A DNA stretch of 64,000 nt from Halothece sp. PCC 7418 (lineage in GTDB: Bacteria; Cyanobacteriota; Cyanobacteriia; Cyanobacteriales; Rubidibacteraceae). Below, in pieces: positions 46,660-55,637 of this stretch. A program made the translations under genes and the position numbers. Position 1 is the first letter of the stretch, and the number at the start of each line of letters is the position of its first letter. The stretch spans positions 1-64,000 of the forward strand of contig NC_019779.1 in the NCBI RefSeq assembly GCF_000317635.1. The letters are read 5' to 3'. The notes beneath the pieces are model-generated. The model saw only the letters and a program-made list of their open reading frames with translations, ran no database searches and was not told the DNA's origin.

Positions 46660-47052
46660 ATGAGTTATGCAATTGTAGAAGCAAGCGGAACGCAAATTAA
46701 AGTTGAACCCGGTTCTTTTTATGACTTAAACCGTTTGCACGTTGATGAAGAGGGTAACTACACTTTCGATAAAGTGTTACTCATCAATAATGACGGTGAA
46801 GTTACGGTTGGTCAACCTTACATTGAAGGCGCAACCGTACAAGGAACCATTATGAGCCACTTGCGCGGGCGAAAAGTGCTTGTTTACAAAATGAAGCCCA
46901 AGAAAAACTATCGGAAAAAACGGGGGCACCGTCAGGAATTAACTCGTGTGATGATTAATTCCATCAGCCTCAATGGTTCTATCATTGCAGAAGCAGAAAG
47001 CACTGAAGCAGAAGCCGTCACTCCCGATGCAGTGGAAACGGCTGCTGAGTAG
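46660..47052 (+). CDS. rplU: 50S ribosomal protein L21
   Basis: A 130-residue L21. The core MSYAIVEASGTQIKVEPGSF and the 23S-binding region KMKPKKNYRKKRGHRQELTR are conserved. The last 24 residues are an acidic, Ala/Glu-rich tail (ESTEAEAVTPDAVETAAE), an extension often seen in cyanobacteria. The frame is open 27 codons upstream, but ATG 46660 is the natural start, preceded by AAAGGATTAATC. It precedes rpmA by 36 bp, the usual order. Confidence 0.96.
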   Translation: MSYAIVEASGTQIKVEPGSFYDLNRLHVDEEGNYTFDKVLLINNDGEVTVGQPYIEGATVQGTIMSHLRGRKVLVYKMKPKKNYRKKRGHRQELTRVMINSISLNGSIIAEAESTEAEAVTPDAVETAAE

Positions 47053-47088
47053 AATTGTAAATAAGAAAAATTATCGAGAGGATTAACC

Positions 47089-47355
47089 ATGGCTCATAAG
47101 AAAGGAACAGGAAGCACTCGTAACGGAAGAGATTCTAATTCAAAACGTCTGGGTGTCAAACGTTACGGCGGACAAGTGGTTCGTGCTGGCAATATTTTAG
47201 TTCGTCAGCGCGGAACCAAAATTCATCCAGGCGTTAATGTCGGTCGCGGTAACGATGATACCTTATTTGCCCTCGTGGATGGTGTCGTCAGTTTTGATCG
47301 CTACGGGAAAAGCCGTCGCAAAGTTAGCATCCTTCCCGTAGAATATGGGGCTTGA
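47089..47355 (+). CDS. rpmA: 50S ribosomal protein L27
   Basis: An 88-residue L27 ([20 protein letters not shown], then [20 protein letters not shown]), standard length, with the N-terminal tail that reaches the peptidyl transferase centre and no cleavable leader. GAGAGGATTAACC lies ahead of ATG 47089. The 3' flank (47387-47429) can form alternative hairpins, for example GTTAGCCA with TGGCTAAC, which may end the transcript. Confidence 0.97.
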   Translation: MAHKKGTGSTRNGRDSNSKRLGVKRYGGQVVRAGNILVRQRGTKIHPGVNVGRGNDDTLFALVDGVVSFDRYGKSRRKVSILPVEYGA

Positions 47356-47491
47356 AACAGAAAGTGGAAACTTAACCATTTCTTAACTTAGTTAGCCAAA
47401 TTAACTAAGATAATATAAGAGTGGCTAACTTTAACTGATCAATAACCAAGACAGTTTAAGAATAAGTCACTTTTTGGCGGTGATTTACATC

Positions 47492-47716
47492 GTGTCAGCC
47501 TGTGGACTGGTTAACGCCGACGTTGCCAGGAAAAGCCCTGAGCGGAAAGAAGCAGGAAGTGGACATCAGAGTAAATCAGGTTTTGAGTAAACGTGGTTAA
47601 GTTTGAGTAAGTTCCTCATAACGGCAGTTGCAACAGCTAAGTAGTTACAGCGATTCAGTCAGAAAGCCATCCGTTTGAAACGGATGGATGAATGACAAGG
47701 GAGGACTTTAGTCCTC
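47492..47716 (+). mobile_element. tnpB 3'-end remnant with IS605-type right-end hairpins
   Basis: A short frame ending at TAA 47590 reads VSACGLVNADVARKSPERKE then AGSGHQSKSGFE, similar in style to the C-terminal tail of TnpB proteins. 70-100 bp later, CCATCCG and CGGATGG (47667-47687) form a hairpin enclosed by GTCA (47658) and TGAC (47693), followed by GAGGAC-TTTA-GTCCTC (47701-47716). This order (tnpB tail, then terminal hairpin) is that of an IS200/IS605 right end, where the guide (omega/reRNA) is made. The rest of tnpB is gone. The flanks of the 759 bp rpmA-pstS gap otherwise hold only the pstS leader. Confidence 0.45.
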
Positions 47717-48023
47717 TGTGTCTGCTAGAATAGAGCAAGCCCAAAGATGGTGAAAAACCCGTCAGGCTTATTAAAAAAAGTAGAGATACAGCTAGACTTT
47801 TGTTTAGCCAAGGTCTTTAGGGCATCTTTGAACGTGCCACTCCATTCGGGAGACTCCTTTCTAACACTCGATTTGTGATTTTAATCCATTGAGTTGTTTC
47901 GATTGGAATCCACGCGATTTTAATCCGTGGAGAGTTCAACAATATTGCTAATATTAGCCGAGTTCCCTCTCTTGTTTTACAGGAGAGGGATTTAATATTA
48001 ATTGAGGCAAGAAACGATTAAAT

Positions 48024-48064
48024 CTTAATAGACTAATAAAACTTAATTAAAGCCATCTTAACCT
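48024..48064 (+). promoter_or_regulatory. Pho-box-like array upstream of pstS
   Basis: Four 8-bp units on an 11-bp period (CTTAATAG, AATAAAAC, ATTAAAGC, CTTAACCT at 48024, 48035, 48046 and 48057) lie about 50 bp ahead of the pstS start. This matches the layout of cyanobacterial PhoB/SphR boxes, which are octamers near CTTAACCT with 3-bp spacers; the two middle units are poor matches. Binding would allow phosphate-starvation control of pstS. Confidence 0.4.
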
Positions 48065-48114
48065 CAACTGAGTAAGGTTTAGGTTGGATGTAAATCTAAC
48101 CAAATTTTACTGAT

Positions 48115-49062
48115 ATGGTAGTCGCTAAAAATAAATTTTCCCTTAAGCGCTTTTCTATCGCTGGTGCTGTTGCCTTCGCAACTGCAACCCTCGGATTAGC
48201 CATTTCTGAAGTTCGTTCCCAAGGTAATCTTGTTTCCATTGACGGGTCTAGCACCGTTTACCCCATTCAAGAAGGGATTGCCGAAGAATTCCAAAAAGAT
48301 AACCGAGGCTACAGAGTAACCGTTGGTGTTTCTGGTAGTGGCGGTGGATTTGAGAAATTCTGCCGTGGCGAAACTGATATTTCCAACGCTTCTCGTCCCA
48401 TTAAAGACTCAGAAGCTCAGAGATGCGCTCAAAATGGCATTGAGTTTGTTGAATTGGAAGTTGCCTTTGATGGTATCACGGTGGTGGTTAACCCCGAAAA
48501 TAACTGGGTAGATACGATGACCGTTGAGCAACTAGAAACCATTTGGGAACCTGATGCTCAAGGAAACGTTACTCGTTGGAGCGATGTTAACTCCAGTTGG
48601 CCCAATGTAGAAATGAGCTTATATGGTCCTGGTGCTGACTCTGGTACATTTGACTACTTCACAGAAGTCATTGTTGGCGAAGAAGGCGCAAGTCGAGGCG
48701 ACTATACTGCAAGTGAAGACGATAATGTTCTCGTTACTGGTGTTGAAAGAGATAGAAATGCTCTCGCCTACTTTGGTTATGCCTACTATGTTGAGAACCA
48801 AGATACTCTCAAAGCAGTCGGTATTGATAATGGTAACGGAGCGGTTAAGCCTAACCAAGAAACCATTGAAAGCGGAAAGTACGCGCCTTTATCCCGTCCT
48901 CTCTTTGTGTACGTGAAAAAATCCGCAATGGAGAAACCTCAAGTAGAGGCTTATGTTGAGTATTTTCTGAGCGCGGATAACATCACTCCCATTGTTAATG
49001 AAATTGGTTATGTTCCCCTTTCCCGTCGTGGTTACCTCAATCAAAAAGCTAAAATTCGGTAG
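48115..49062 (+). CDS. pstS: phosphate ABC transporter substrate-binding protein PstS
   Basis: A 315-residue periplasmic phosphate-binding protein of the SphX/PstS type. A signal peptide covers about residues 1-35 ([20 protein letters not shown]). Phosphate-contacting segments [29 protein letters not shown] and [12 protein letters not shown] are present. No pstCAB genes follow; the gene is monocistronic with its own terminator, as found for extra pstS/sphX copies in cyanobacteria. Confidence 0.92.
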   Translation: MVVAKNKFSLKRFSIAGAVAFATATLGLAISEVRSQGNLVSIDGSSTVYPIQEGIAEEFQKDNRGYRVTVGVSGSGGGFEKFCRGETDISNASRPIKDSEAQRCAQNGIEFVELEVAFDGITVVVNPENNWVDTMTVEQLETIWEPDAQGNVTRWSDVNSSWPNVEMSLYGPGADSGTFDYFTEVIVGEEGASRGDYTASEDDNVLVTGVERDRNALAYFGYAYYVENQDTLKAVGIDNGNGAVKPNQETIESGKYAPLSRPLFVYVKKSAMEKPQVEAYVEYFLSADNITPIVNEIGYVPLSRRGYLNQKAKIR

Positions 49063-49099
49063 ATTCCGACTTTTGTTATTCACTTAACCTCATCAGCCA

Positions 49100-49136
49100 A
49101 AGATGCAGAGCAATTTCAGTTCTGCATCTTTTTTTC
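49100..49136 (+). terminator. rho-independent terminator of pstS
   Basis: AAGATGCAGA and TCTGCATCTT make a perfect 10-bp stem with an 11-nt loop and a following run of T. It ends just before the convergent GH13 stop, so it may also limit transcription from the other side. Confidence 0.92.
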
Positions 49137-49140
49137 CTGC

Positions 49141-50602
49141 TTAACTCCCAATCAGACAGCCCTCGCGAGGCGGTAACTGTAACAAAAGCTGATTCTGGTT
49201 CATCTTCCATTCCCACTGCGCTTCCCCACACAGTAAACGCTGGGGTTGAGTTTGTAGTTTGTCTGTTGGCACAGTAACAGATGCAGGATCTATTCCTGAA
49301 TTGACGGCAATGATCAGTTCTGAGGCTGCTAAAGTCCGCGCAAAAACATAGACTAAGCCTTCTGCATAGAGAATTTTATAGTTTCCCGTTCGTAAGGCGG
49401 GGTAATGATGACGGCAGCGAATTAAATCTTGATGCCACTGTAACAAGTCTTGATCCCATTGTTCTTCTGGCGGGAAACTGCGTCGAGAATCGGGATCGAG
49501 TCCTCCAGGTAAACCCACTTCATCCCCATAGTAAATACAGGGCGCACCTGGAAAGGTCAGTAACAGTAATGTGGCAAGTTTAACACTAGCGCGATCGCGC
49601 TGGGCAATACTTAACAACCGCGCCGTGTCATGACTCGCTAACAAATTAAGTTGGGTTTGTTGAATTTCCCACGGATACAGGTCTAATAATTGCTTAATGT
49701 GTTTACTGTATTCCGTTGCATTTTGAGGCGGATAGGGCTTATATTCCGGTTGTTCCACTAACTCTCGATCCACGCGATCGCGCGCCGTAAAAGCAATGGT
49801 TGGACCCGTAAACATGTAATTCATCACCCCATCAAACTGCGTTCCATCCAGCCACGGTCGCGAGTCTCCCCACACTTCGCCAACAATATACGCTTCAGGG
49901 TTAATTTTTTTCACCCTCTCTCGAAACTCTTGCCAAAATCCAGGCACTTCAATCTCAAAGGGAACATCTAACCGCCAGCCATCAATTCCTTGATTTAACC
50001 AATATTCCCCAATCCGCATAATATACTCGCGAACATCAGGGTTTTCATGGTTAAACTGGGGTAACGCCCGATTTCCCACCCAACTGGCATAATTGGCGGG
50101 TAAATCGCCATTATAAGGCGACACGGGCCACTCTTTAATCTTAAACCAATCCACCCACGGAGAATAGGGGCCATTTTCTAAGATGTCATTAAAGTAGAAA
50201 AAGCCCCGACTAGCATGATTAAACACCCCATCTAAAACCACCTTCAGATTGCGCTGATGGGCAGACTTTAAGAGGGCTTGCAAGGCTTCATTCCCCCCTA
50301 AAATGGGATCAACCTGATAATAATCATGGGTGTGATAGCGGTGATTACAAGCAGATTGGAAAATGGGGGTTAAATAGAGGGCGCTAATTCCCAAATCTTG
50401 CAGATAATCCAGCTTTTCAATGACACCCCACAAATTTCCCCCCTTTATATCCCTGTAGCGTTGGTGGGTCATCCCAAGGTTCAAATTCGACCTGCTGAAA
50501 AACCGTTGATACATCCTTTGGCGGTTGGGCTTTGGCAAACCGATCTGGAAAAATTTGATAAAAGACAGCATTTTTGACCCAGTTGGGGGTTTGAATTGAC
50601 AT
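49141..50602 (-). CDS. GH13 alpha-amylase/neopullulanase-like, frameshift near the N-terminus
   Basis: A glycoside hydrolase family 13 enzyme that acts on alpha-glucans. The body has the nucleophile in GWRLDVPFE, the acid/base in VGEVWGDS and the transition-state Asp in LLASHDTARL. The natural N-terminus (SIQTPNWVKNAVFYQIFPDR) begins at ATG 50602 but lies in a different frame from the body. The two join at the six-base C run 50438-50443 (plus strand): five bases would give YKGGNLWGVIEKLDYL in one frame. A second open frame upstream (to 50631) has no family resemblance. Either a real inactivating or phase-variable indel, or a sequence error. Confidence 0.85.
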
Positions 50603-50695
50603 GAGCGCGTATTAATTCCGACTTCCCCCATATTGTACTGGTCTTTTTTTCTTCTTTTTTGTTACAAAATATTTAGAATTACTTGACAAAAATAT

Positions 50696-51595
50696 ATGAC
50701 AGTATCAGAACCAAAAACAGAACATAAAACCTGGACTTGGCGCGGTTACCCGATCACATATCGCAGTTGTGGAGAAGAAGGCAGCGCGATCGTTTGTGTC
50801 CATGGCTTCGGCGCTTCTTCTGGACACTGGCGGAAAAATCTACCCGTCTTAGGAGAATCTTTTCGCTGCTATGCCCTCGATTTAATTGGCTTTGGCGGTT
50901 CGGCAAAACCCCAACCAAAAACTGAAATTAATTATACTTTTGAAACCTGGGGAGAACAAATTGCTGATTTTTGTCAGGAAATTGTGGGAACGCCTGTTTT
51001 TTTAGTGGGAAATTCCATTGGCTGTATTGCTGCGATGCAAGCTGCTTTTGCTCATCCCGAGATCAGTCTTGGTGTCATTAACCTCAATATTTCTCTGCGA
51101 TTATTACACGAAAGAAAAAGACAAACCCTCCCTTGGTATCGTGGCTTGGGTGCGCCCATTGCCCAAAAGATTTTAAGTTATCCCCCTGTGGGAAAATGGT
51201 TTTTTAATCGCATTGCCAAACCAAAAACCATTCGCAACGTTTTATTACAAGCCTATCATCGTCCAGAAGCGGTAACAGATGAGTTAGTGGAAATGTTGCT
51301 GACTCCGGCCAAAGATGAAGGCGCAGCAGAGGTTTTTATTGCGTTTACGAACTACTCTCAAGGGCCCCTCGCTGAAGATTTGTTACCGCAATTGCAGTGT
51401 CCCACCCTAATTCTATGGGGAGAAAATGATCCTTGGGAGCCGATCGCGCTGGGTCAGGAATTGTCAAATTATGCCACAGTAGAAGATTTTATTCCGTTAC
51501 CCCAATTAGGGCATTGTCCGCAAGATGAAGCCCCAGAAGTGGTTAATCCCATTATTCAAGAATGGGTACAAAAAAAAATCAGTGTCCAGTCATAG
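50696..51595 (+). CDS. alpha/beta hydrolase
   Basis: A 299-residue hydrolase of the haloalkane-dehalogenase/pheophytinase-like group. The oxyanion segment is VHGFGASSGHW, the nucleophile Ser is in VGNSIGCIAA, the acid is in WGENDPWEP and the His is in LGHCPQDEAP. No signal peptide. The substrate is unknown; chlorophyll-derivative or ester hydrolysis are family possibilities. ATG 50696 is the only good start. Confidence 0.85.
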   Translation: MTVSEPKTEHKTWTWRGYPITYRSCGEEGSAIVCVHGFGASSGHWRKNLPVLGESFRCYALDLIGFGGSAKPQPKTEINYTFETWGEQIADFCQEIVGTPVFLVGNSIGCIAAMQAAFAHPEISLGVINLNISLRLLHERKRQTLPWYRGLGAPIAQKILSYPPVGKWFFNRIAKPKTIRNVLLQAYHRPEAVTDELVEMLLTPAKDEGAAEVFIAFTNYSQGPLAEDLLPQLQCPTLILWGENDPWEPIALGQELSNYATVEDFIPLPQLGHCPQDEAPEVVNPIIQEWVQKKISVQS

Positions 51596-51642
51596 CTCCC
51601 TCTAGTTTTTTGAGGGAAAAAGTGACGAAACCCAACACCTAA

Positions 51643-51667
51643 GTAGGGTGGGCACTGCCCACTCTAC
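51643..51667. repeat. short palindromic repeat (GTAGGGTGGGCA type)
   Basis: GTAGGGTGGGCA is followed by TGCCCACTCTAC, a near-perfect hairpin. A second copy in inverse orientation lies at 58951-58974 (AGAGTGGGCA, TTGCCCACCCTACT). These look like a small dispersed palindrome family common in cyanobacteria. It shares the 51596-51962 gap with MITE copy B. Confidence 0.7.
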
Positions 51668-51772
51668 AATGTAGTCCTATGTTTTGTCTGTTCGGTGATG
51701 TTATAGCGCCTGAGAAAGGAGGAAACAAACAAAGAGCGATTAATCCAGTTTTTACGAATGAATTAGATCTGC

Positions 51773-51951
51773 TATAGCCTTTCTTAGTCTGTTGAGGTAC
51801 GTAATGCGAGTCGGTGGATGTTCATGGTTCATGGTTCATGGTTCATGGTTCGTGGTTCATTGATTAAAAACCAACAAATAACAAAGAACGAAGAACAAAG
51901 AACAAAGAACAAAAATTTAGAATGTACCTCATGAGATTGGGAAGTGCTATA
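51773..51951. repeat. MITE-like element, copy B
   Basis: A 179 bp copy of the element at 4797. The left end is TATAGCCTTTCTTAGTCTG to TGAGGTAC; the right end is GTACCTCATGAGATTGG to GTGCTATA. It contains six GGTTCAT/GGTTCGT heptamers against four in copy A, so the copy number varies. It lies between the hydrolase and the response-regulator gene. Confidence 0.85.
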
Positions 51952-51962
51952 TATCACTAACC

Positions 51963-52355
51963 CTAAATCGTTGCTAGTTCTTGTTGATGCTTGCTTAACG
52001 CCATGCGAATTGCAGCATGAACTTCTCGTTGTTTAAAGGGTTTCAAAATATAACCATAGCAACCACTTTGTTCCGCCCGTTGTAGGGTTTTATCATCTCC
52101 ATAAGCAGTTAAATAAATAACAGGAATTTTAAATTTTTGCAGCACTTCGGTTGCGGTTTCAATTCCATCCATCTCCCCTTCAATTAAAATATCCATTAAA
52201 ACCAGATCAGGATCAGTTTCTTCGATTTGGCTGAGTGCTTCTTCTCCAGAAGCAATCGTTCCCACCACTTGGTATCCCAGTTTTTCTAACTTACGAGCCA
52301 GACCTTTGGCGATAATAAATTCATCTTCGACAATCAAAATTTTTGCGGTATCCAT
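51963..52355 (-). CDS. single-domain response regulator
   Basis: A 130-residue receiver domain with acidic pocket VEDEFI, phospho-acceptor Asp in VLMDILIEGEMDG, conserved Thr in YLTAY and Lys in YILKPF. No output domain. It lies 13 bp downstream of the histidine kinase gene and is probably its phosphorylation partner. Confidence 0.92.
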   Translation of the reverse strand: MDTAKILIVEDEFIIAKGLARKLEKLGYQVVGTIASGEEALSQIEETDPDLVLMDILIEGEMDGIETATEVLQKFKIPVIYLTAYGDDKTLQRAEQSGCYGYILKPFKQREVHAAIRMALSKHQQELATI

Positions 52356-52368
52356 GATTGACTAACTC

Positions 52369-54498
52369 CTATTTTACTGAATAACGTTTCCGATACATTC
52401 TTTCGCTAAAAGTGAGAGTAAAACAAGCCCCCTGCTTCTGTTCAATGTGCAAATTACCTTTCAGTTGTTGAGTTAGTGTCTGCACTAGATCAAGCCCCAG
52501 TGACTCTAAGTTATCTAAATCTAGATCTTGAGGAAAACCGACACCATCATCTTGAACCACTAAGGTAATTTGTCCTTCATTATCTTGTGATAAACTCAGC
52601 CAAATTGTTCCTTGTTTTTCGTTAGGAAAAGCGTGTTTAAACGCATTAGACACCAACTCATTTACTATTAAACCACAAGGATTAGCGGTTTCGATATTAA
52701 GAAATATTGACTCAATATGGGTTTCCAGATTAATCCCTGTTTCGGCGACATTATAAGACTCAAATAAATTATCAATTAGTGCCTCTAGATATTCGCCAAA
52801 GTCAATTTTATCTAAGCCCGTTGAACGATAGAGTTTTTCATGAATTAAAGCCATGGATTGAATCCGACTTTGACTTTCTTCTAAAACAGCAAGCACTTCT
52901 GGATCATTGGTATAATCGGTTTGAAACTCTAAGAGATTAGAAACGACAAGCAAGTTGTTTTTTACACGATGGTGTATTTCCTTAAGTAACATCTCTTTTT
53001 GCTGTAAAGAATTTTCCAATTCAGTTTCATAGTTCTTTCGTTCTGTCACATTTTGATAGACCCACAACGATCCCTCCTGAGAGTCATCGATAATAATCGG
53101 AATATAATCGCGTTCCACTGTTATTTTATTATTTAAAGTCCATTCTTCATTTGTTACCAGTTCTTGATCGGCGATAATTTTTTCATTCCGCTCTTCTACG
53201 ACTTCTGGGTCTTGAAAAATAGGATAGTAATACTCTTTAAAATCGGAATAGCTTTTTCCAATTAATTCAACAGGGGGAGTGCTAATATCAAACAAGTCAC
53301 AAAATGCTTGATTAACGAATAAAACATTCCGCCTCTTATCTTTCAAGAGAATACCCCCTTTTAAGTTAGTAATTAATGTCTTTAAGCGAGAAAACGTAAC
53401 GTGTAACTCTTGCTCTAAATTTTTATTTTCAGTAATGTCAATTCCGACGGAAACGGCTGCTTTGCCTTGATTATATTTTTGAGCGATCAACAGATAATAA
53501 TGAACCGTTCCTTTGAGATTAATCTTGATTGTTTTTTGGGCAATAGTTGTCTGCTGATCCTCAAAAAAATCTTCAATAAAATGACTAAATTCTCGCGGAT
53601 TATTAATGAAACCAATATGTTGACCCACAAAGTCCTCTGGTTGCAGATTTAAGCTGTTCGCTAAACGTTGATTAACTCCCAAATAATTAAGATCAGAATC
53701 AATCCAAGAAATAAAGCCTGGAACCGCATCAATCACCGCTTGTAATTGTTCATTAGTCGTTTTTAACTGATTTTCTGCTTGTTTTCGTTCCTCAAGTTGA
53801 TGTTGTAGTTCTGCGTTTACTTTCTCTAGTTCCGCTGTCCGTTGTTTGACCCGTTGTTCTAATTCTTGGTTAAATTCAATGAGGGCGGTTTCGGCTTGCT
53901 TTGAATTCTGGTAAAGTTGGGCTTGTTGCAGCGCGATCGCGATTTGTGCAGCTAACCGTTCTAAGGCTTCAATTTCTAGAAAACTCCAATGGCGCGATCG
54001 TTGTTCTTGGTAAGCGTAAATAAATCCCGAAAACTGCGATTTTTCTTCAATCGGTACAATTAACTCAGCACGAGGCTGATCTCCGACAACTTCCTTAGCA
54101 GTTCCTAATGTGGCTTGTTCCTGTTCAATTGCAAAAACTTTTTGTTCTATATCTTGATCAGTCGGTGTGCTGCTTGATGGGACAGCCTTCGCTACAATGT
54201 CAAATCGTTGTGAGGAAATACGCCGATAAATCAAGACCTGTTCCACATCGAGAAATTCTTGGACTTCTTTTGCTGTACGATTTAGAATTTCGTCAATGTC
54301 CAAGGAGTGGCGAATTCTTGCAATCATTTGTTCCAATAGGCGATTGGCTTGCGCTTGCTGGGATAATTCCTCCGTATAAGTTTGAACTTCTTTTTCTAGC
54401 GCTGCTTGACGTTCACTCAGACTTTCTCGTTGTTTCTGTTCGAGTTGACTAACTTTTTTCCGCAGGGAATTAATTAAAGCGAGGGTATTCGGATTCAT
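52369..54498 (-). CDS. GAF-PAS-PAS histidine kinase (HisKA_2 type)
   Basis: A 709-residue kinase with no membrane helix visible. Order: coiled coil (about 1-50), GAF domain (RHSLDIDEILNRTAKEVQEF to about 190), coiled coil (QRVKQRTAELEKVNAELQHQ), two PAS domains (VIDAVPGFISWIDSD; LITNLKGGILLKDKRRNVLF), then the HisKA_2/HWE-like box KEIHHRVKNNLLVVSNLLEF and an ATPase domain (VNELVSNAFKHAFP; VVQDDGVGFP). The sensory ligand is unknown. ATG 54498 (MNPNTLAL) is preferred to ATG 54516. It is transcribed with the response regulator. Confidence 0.9.
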   Translation of the reverse strand: MNPNTLALINSLRKKVSQLEQKQRESLSERQAALEKEVQTYTEELSQQAQANRLLEQMIARIRHSLDIDEILNRTAKEVQEFLDVEQVLIYRRISSQRFDIVAKAVPSSSTPTDQDIEQKVFAIEQEQATLGTAKEVVGDQPRAELIVPIEEKSQFSGFIYAYQEQRSRHWSFLEIEALERLAAQIAIALQQAQLYQNSKQAETALIEFNQELEQRVKQRTAELEKVNAELQHQLEERKQAENQLKTTNEQLQAVIDAVPGFISWIDSDLNYLGVNQRLANSLNLQPEDFVGQHIGFINNPREFSHFIEDFFEDQQTTIAQKTIKINLKGTVHYYLLIAQKYNQGKAAVSVGIDITENKNLEQELHVTFSRLKTLITNLKGGILLKDKRRNVLFVNQAFCDLFDISTPPVELIGKSYSDFKEYYYPIFQDPEVVEERNEKIIADQELVTNEEWTLNNKITVERDYIPIIIDDSQEGSLWVYQNVTERKNYETELENSLQQKEMLLKEIHHRVKNNLLVVSNLLEFQTDYTNDPEVLAVLEESQSRIQSMALIHEKLYRSTGLDKIDFGEYLEALIDNLFESYNVAETGINLETHIESIFLNIETANPCGLIVNELVSNAFKHAFPNEKQGTIWLSLSQDNEGQITLVVQDDGVGFPQDLDLDNLESLGLDLVQTLTQQLKGNLHIEQKQGACFTLTFSERMYRKRYSVK

Positions 54499-54516
54499 GG
54501 TTCTCAGACGGATCAA

Positions 54517-55013
54517 AAGCCCTATCAGTAATTTTCATCACTTTGCATAAGTTCTGAAAAAGAAATATATATATGACCCATATCTTCAATTTTAGGACTC
54601 CTACGACTGAAATCTTAGAAATCTAAAGTTTTTATAAAATCCACTCCTCTCTTTGTGATCAGTAATTCATTTAAGCATGAACTATATCATACTAACCATT
54701 CAGGTGTTGGACAGAATTGACATCAGTCATGAGCGACCTTTCCCCTTTCCCCTTGTCTTTTGACCCGTCAATTGCAAATTGACAAACCACAAGGTTCTCC
54801 CCCAAGATTGATTAAGAAATAATGTGTTAAAGTTAATATAAATACATAAACGCGATCGAAGTTGCTGACTCAGGGCAGACTTCGTTAGCTAAAATAGTTT
54901 ATAGAACGGTTAGCAATAGCCGTTGTTAGGCTAGGATGGTGAGCTCCATTCCTTAATGAAGATCACGCCTTAGCCATTAGTTGAAATGAGGTCTCACAGG
55001 AGCCATCTGTTCA
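54517..55013. other. 497 bp intergenic region, possible structured leader
   Basis: The left half is AT-rich and carries the kinase promoter side. At about 54830-54850, AAGTTAATATAAATAC resembles a -10 region. The right part (54900-54985) contains stem candidates, AACGG with CCGTT and GGATGG with CCATTCC, as expected for a 5' leader or small RNA reading toward the small ORF at 55014. I cannot name a family. Confidence 0.35.
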
Positions 55014-55157
55014 ATGGAATCTATCGAACAAGCATTAGAAAAACTGAAAGATTGGGGTCGCAAATTGATTGAGCTTTTACTCGGACCCGAAATGGAGCCA
55101 GAAGCCGAACCAATTCCCGTCCCTGTCGAAGACCGAGTTTCCCGCTATTATCGTTAA
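55014..55157 (+). CDS. small acidic/proline-rich protein upstream of aroQ
   Basis: A 47-residue frame (MESIEQALEKLKDWGRKLIE, then LLLGPEMEPEAEPIPVPVED, then RVSRYYR). An amphipathic helix is followed by a proline/glutamate-rich tail. CACAGGAGCC lies about 9 bp before ATG 55014. It is 21 bp ahead of aroQ in the same direction, and the composition looks coding. I do not recognise a family. Confidence 0.5.
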   Translation: MESIEQALEKLKDWGRKLIELLLGPEMEPEAEPIPVPVEDRVSRYYR

Positions 55158-55178
55158 GGGAATCAAGGTTAAAGGCTA

Positions 55179-55634
55179 GTGCAGCAACTACAAATTTTAG
55201 TGTTACATGGCCCCAATCTTAATCTCCTAGGGGTTCGTGAACGCTCAATTTATGGGGTTTTAACATTAGAAGACATTAATGCAGCCTTGAAAAATCATAG
55301 CGCAGGGCTGCATAGTCATCTGGAGTGCCAACAGCATAACTCAGAAGGCGCAATGGTGGAGGCAATTCATAAGGCGCTGGGGACAAAAGATGGAATTGTG
55401 ATCAATGCTGGCGCTTATACCCACACCAGTGTTGCGATTCGTGATGCGTTGTCGGGAGTAAATTTGCCTGTGGTAGAAGTGCATTTAAGCAATATCTACC
55501 AACGAGAATCATTCCGTCATCACTCCTATATCGCGCCGATCGCGCTGGGTCAAATTAGCGGATTTGGCGCAGATAGCTATCGTTTGGGCTTAGAAGCCTT
55601 AGTGCGCTATCTACAAGGGCGACAAACGTCTTAA
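55179..55634 (+). CDS. aroQ: type II 3-dehydroquinate dehydratase
   Basis: A 151-residue shikimate pathway enzyme that converts 3-dehydroquinate to 3-dehydroshikimate. It contains [20 protein letters not shown] (with catalytic Tyr), [30 protein letters not shown] and [20 protein letters not shown], all conserved. The initiation codon is GTG 55179. The next gene follows 3 bp later. Confidence 0.96.
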   Translation: MQQLQILVLHGPNLNLLGVRERSIYGVLTLEDINAALKNHSAGLHSHLECQQHNSEGAMVEAIHKALGTKDGIVINAGAYTHTSVAIRDALSGVNLPVVEVHLSNIYQRESFRHHSYIAPIALGQISGFGADSYRLGLEALVRYLQGRQTS

Positions 55635-55637
55635 ATT

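Noticed and set aside
47877-47928. GATTTTAATCC-type short repeats as CRISPR repeats
   Set aside because: Only two or three partial copies of about 11 bp with no regular spacing.
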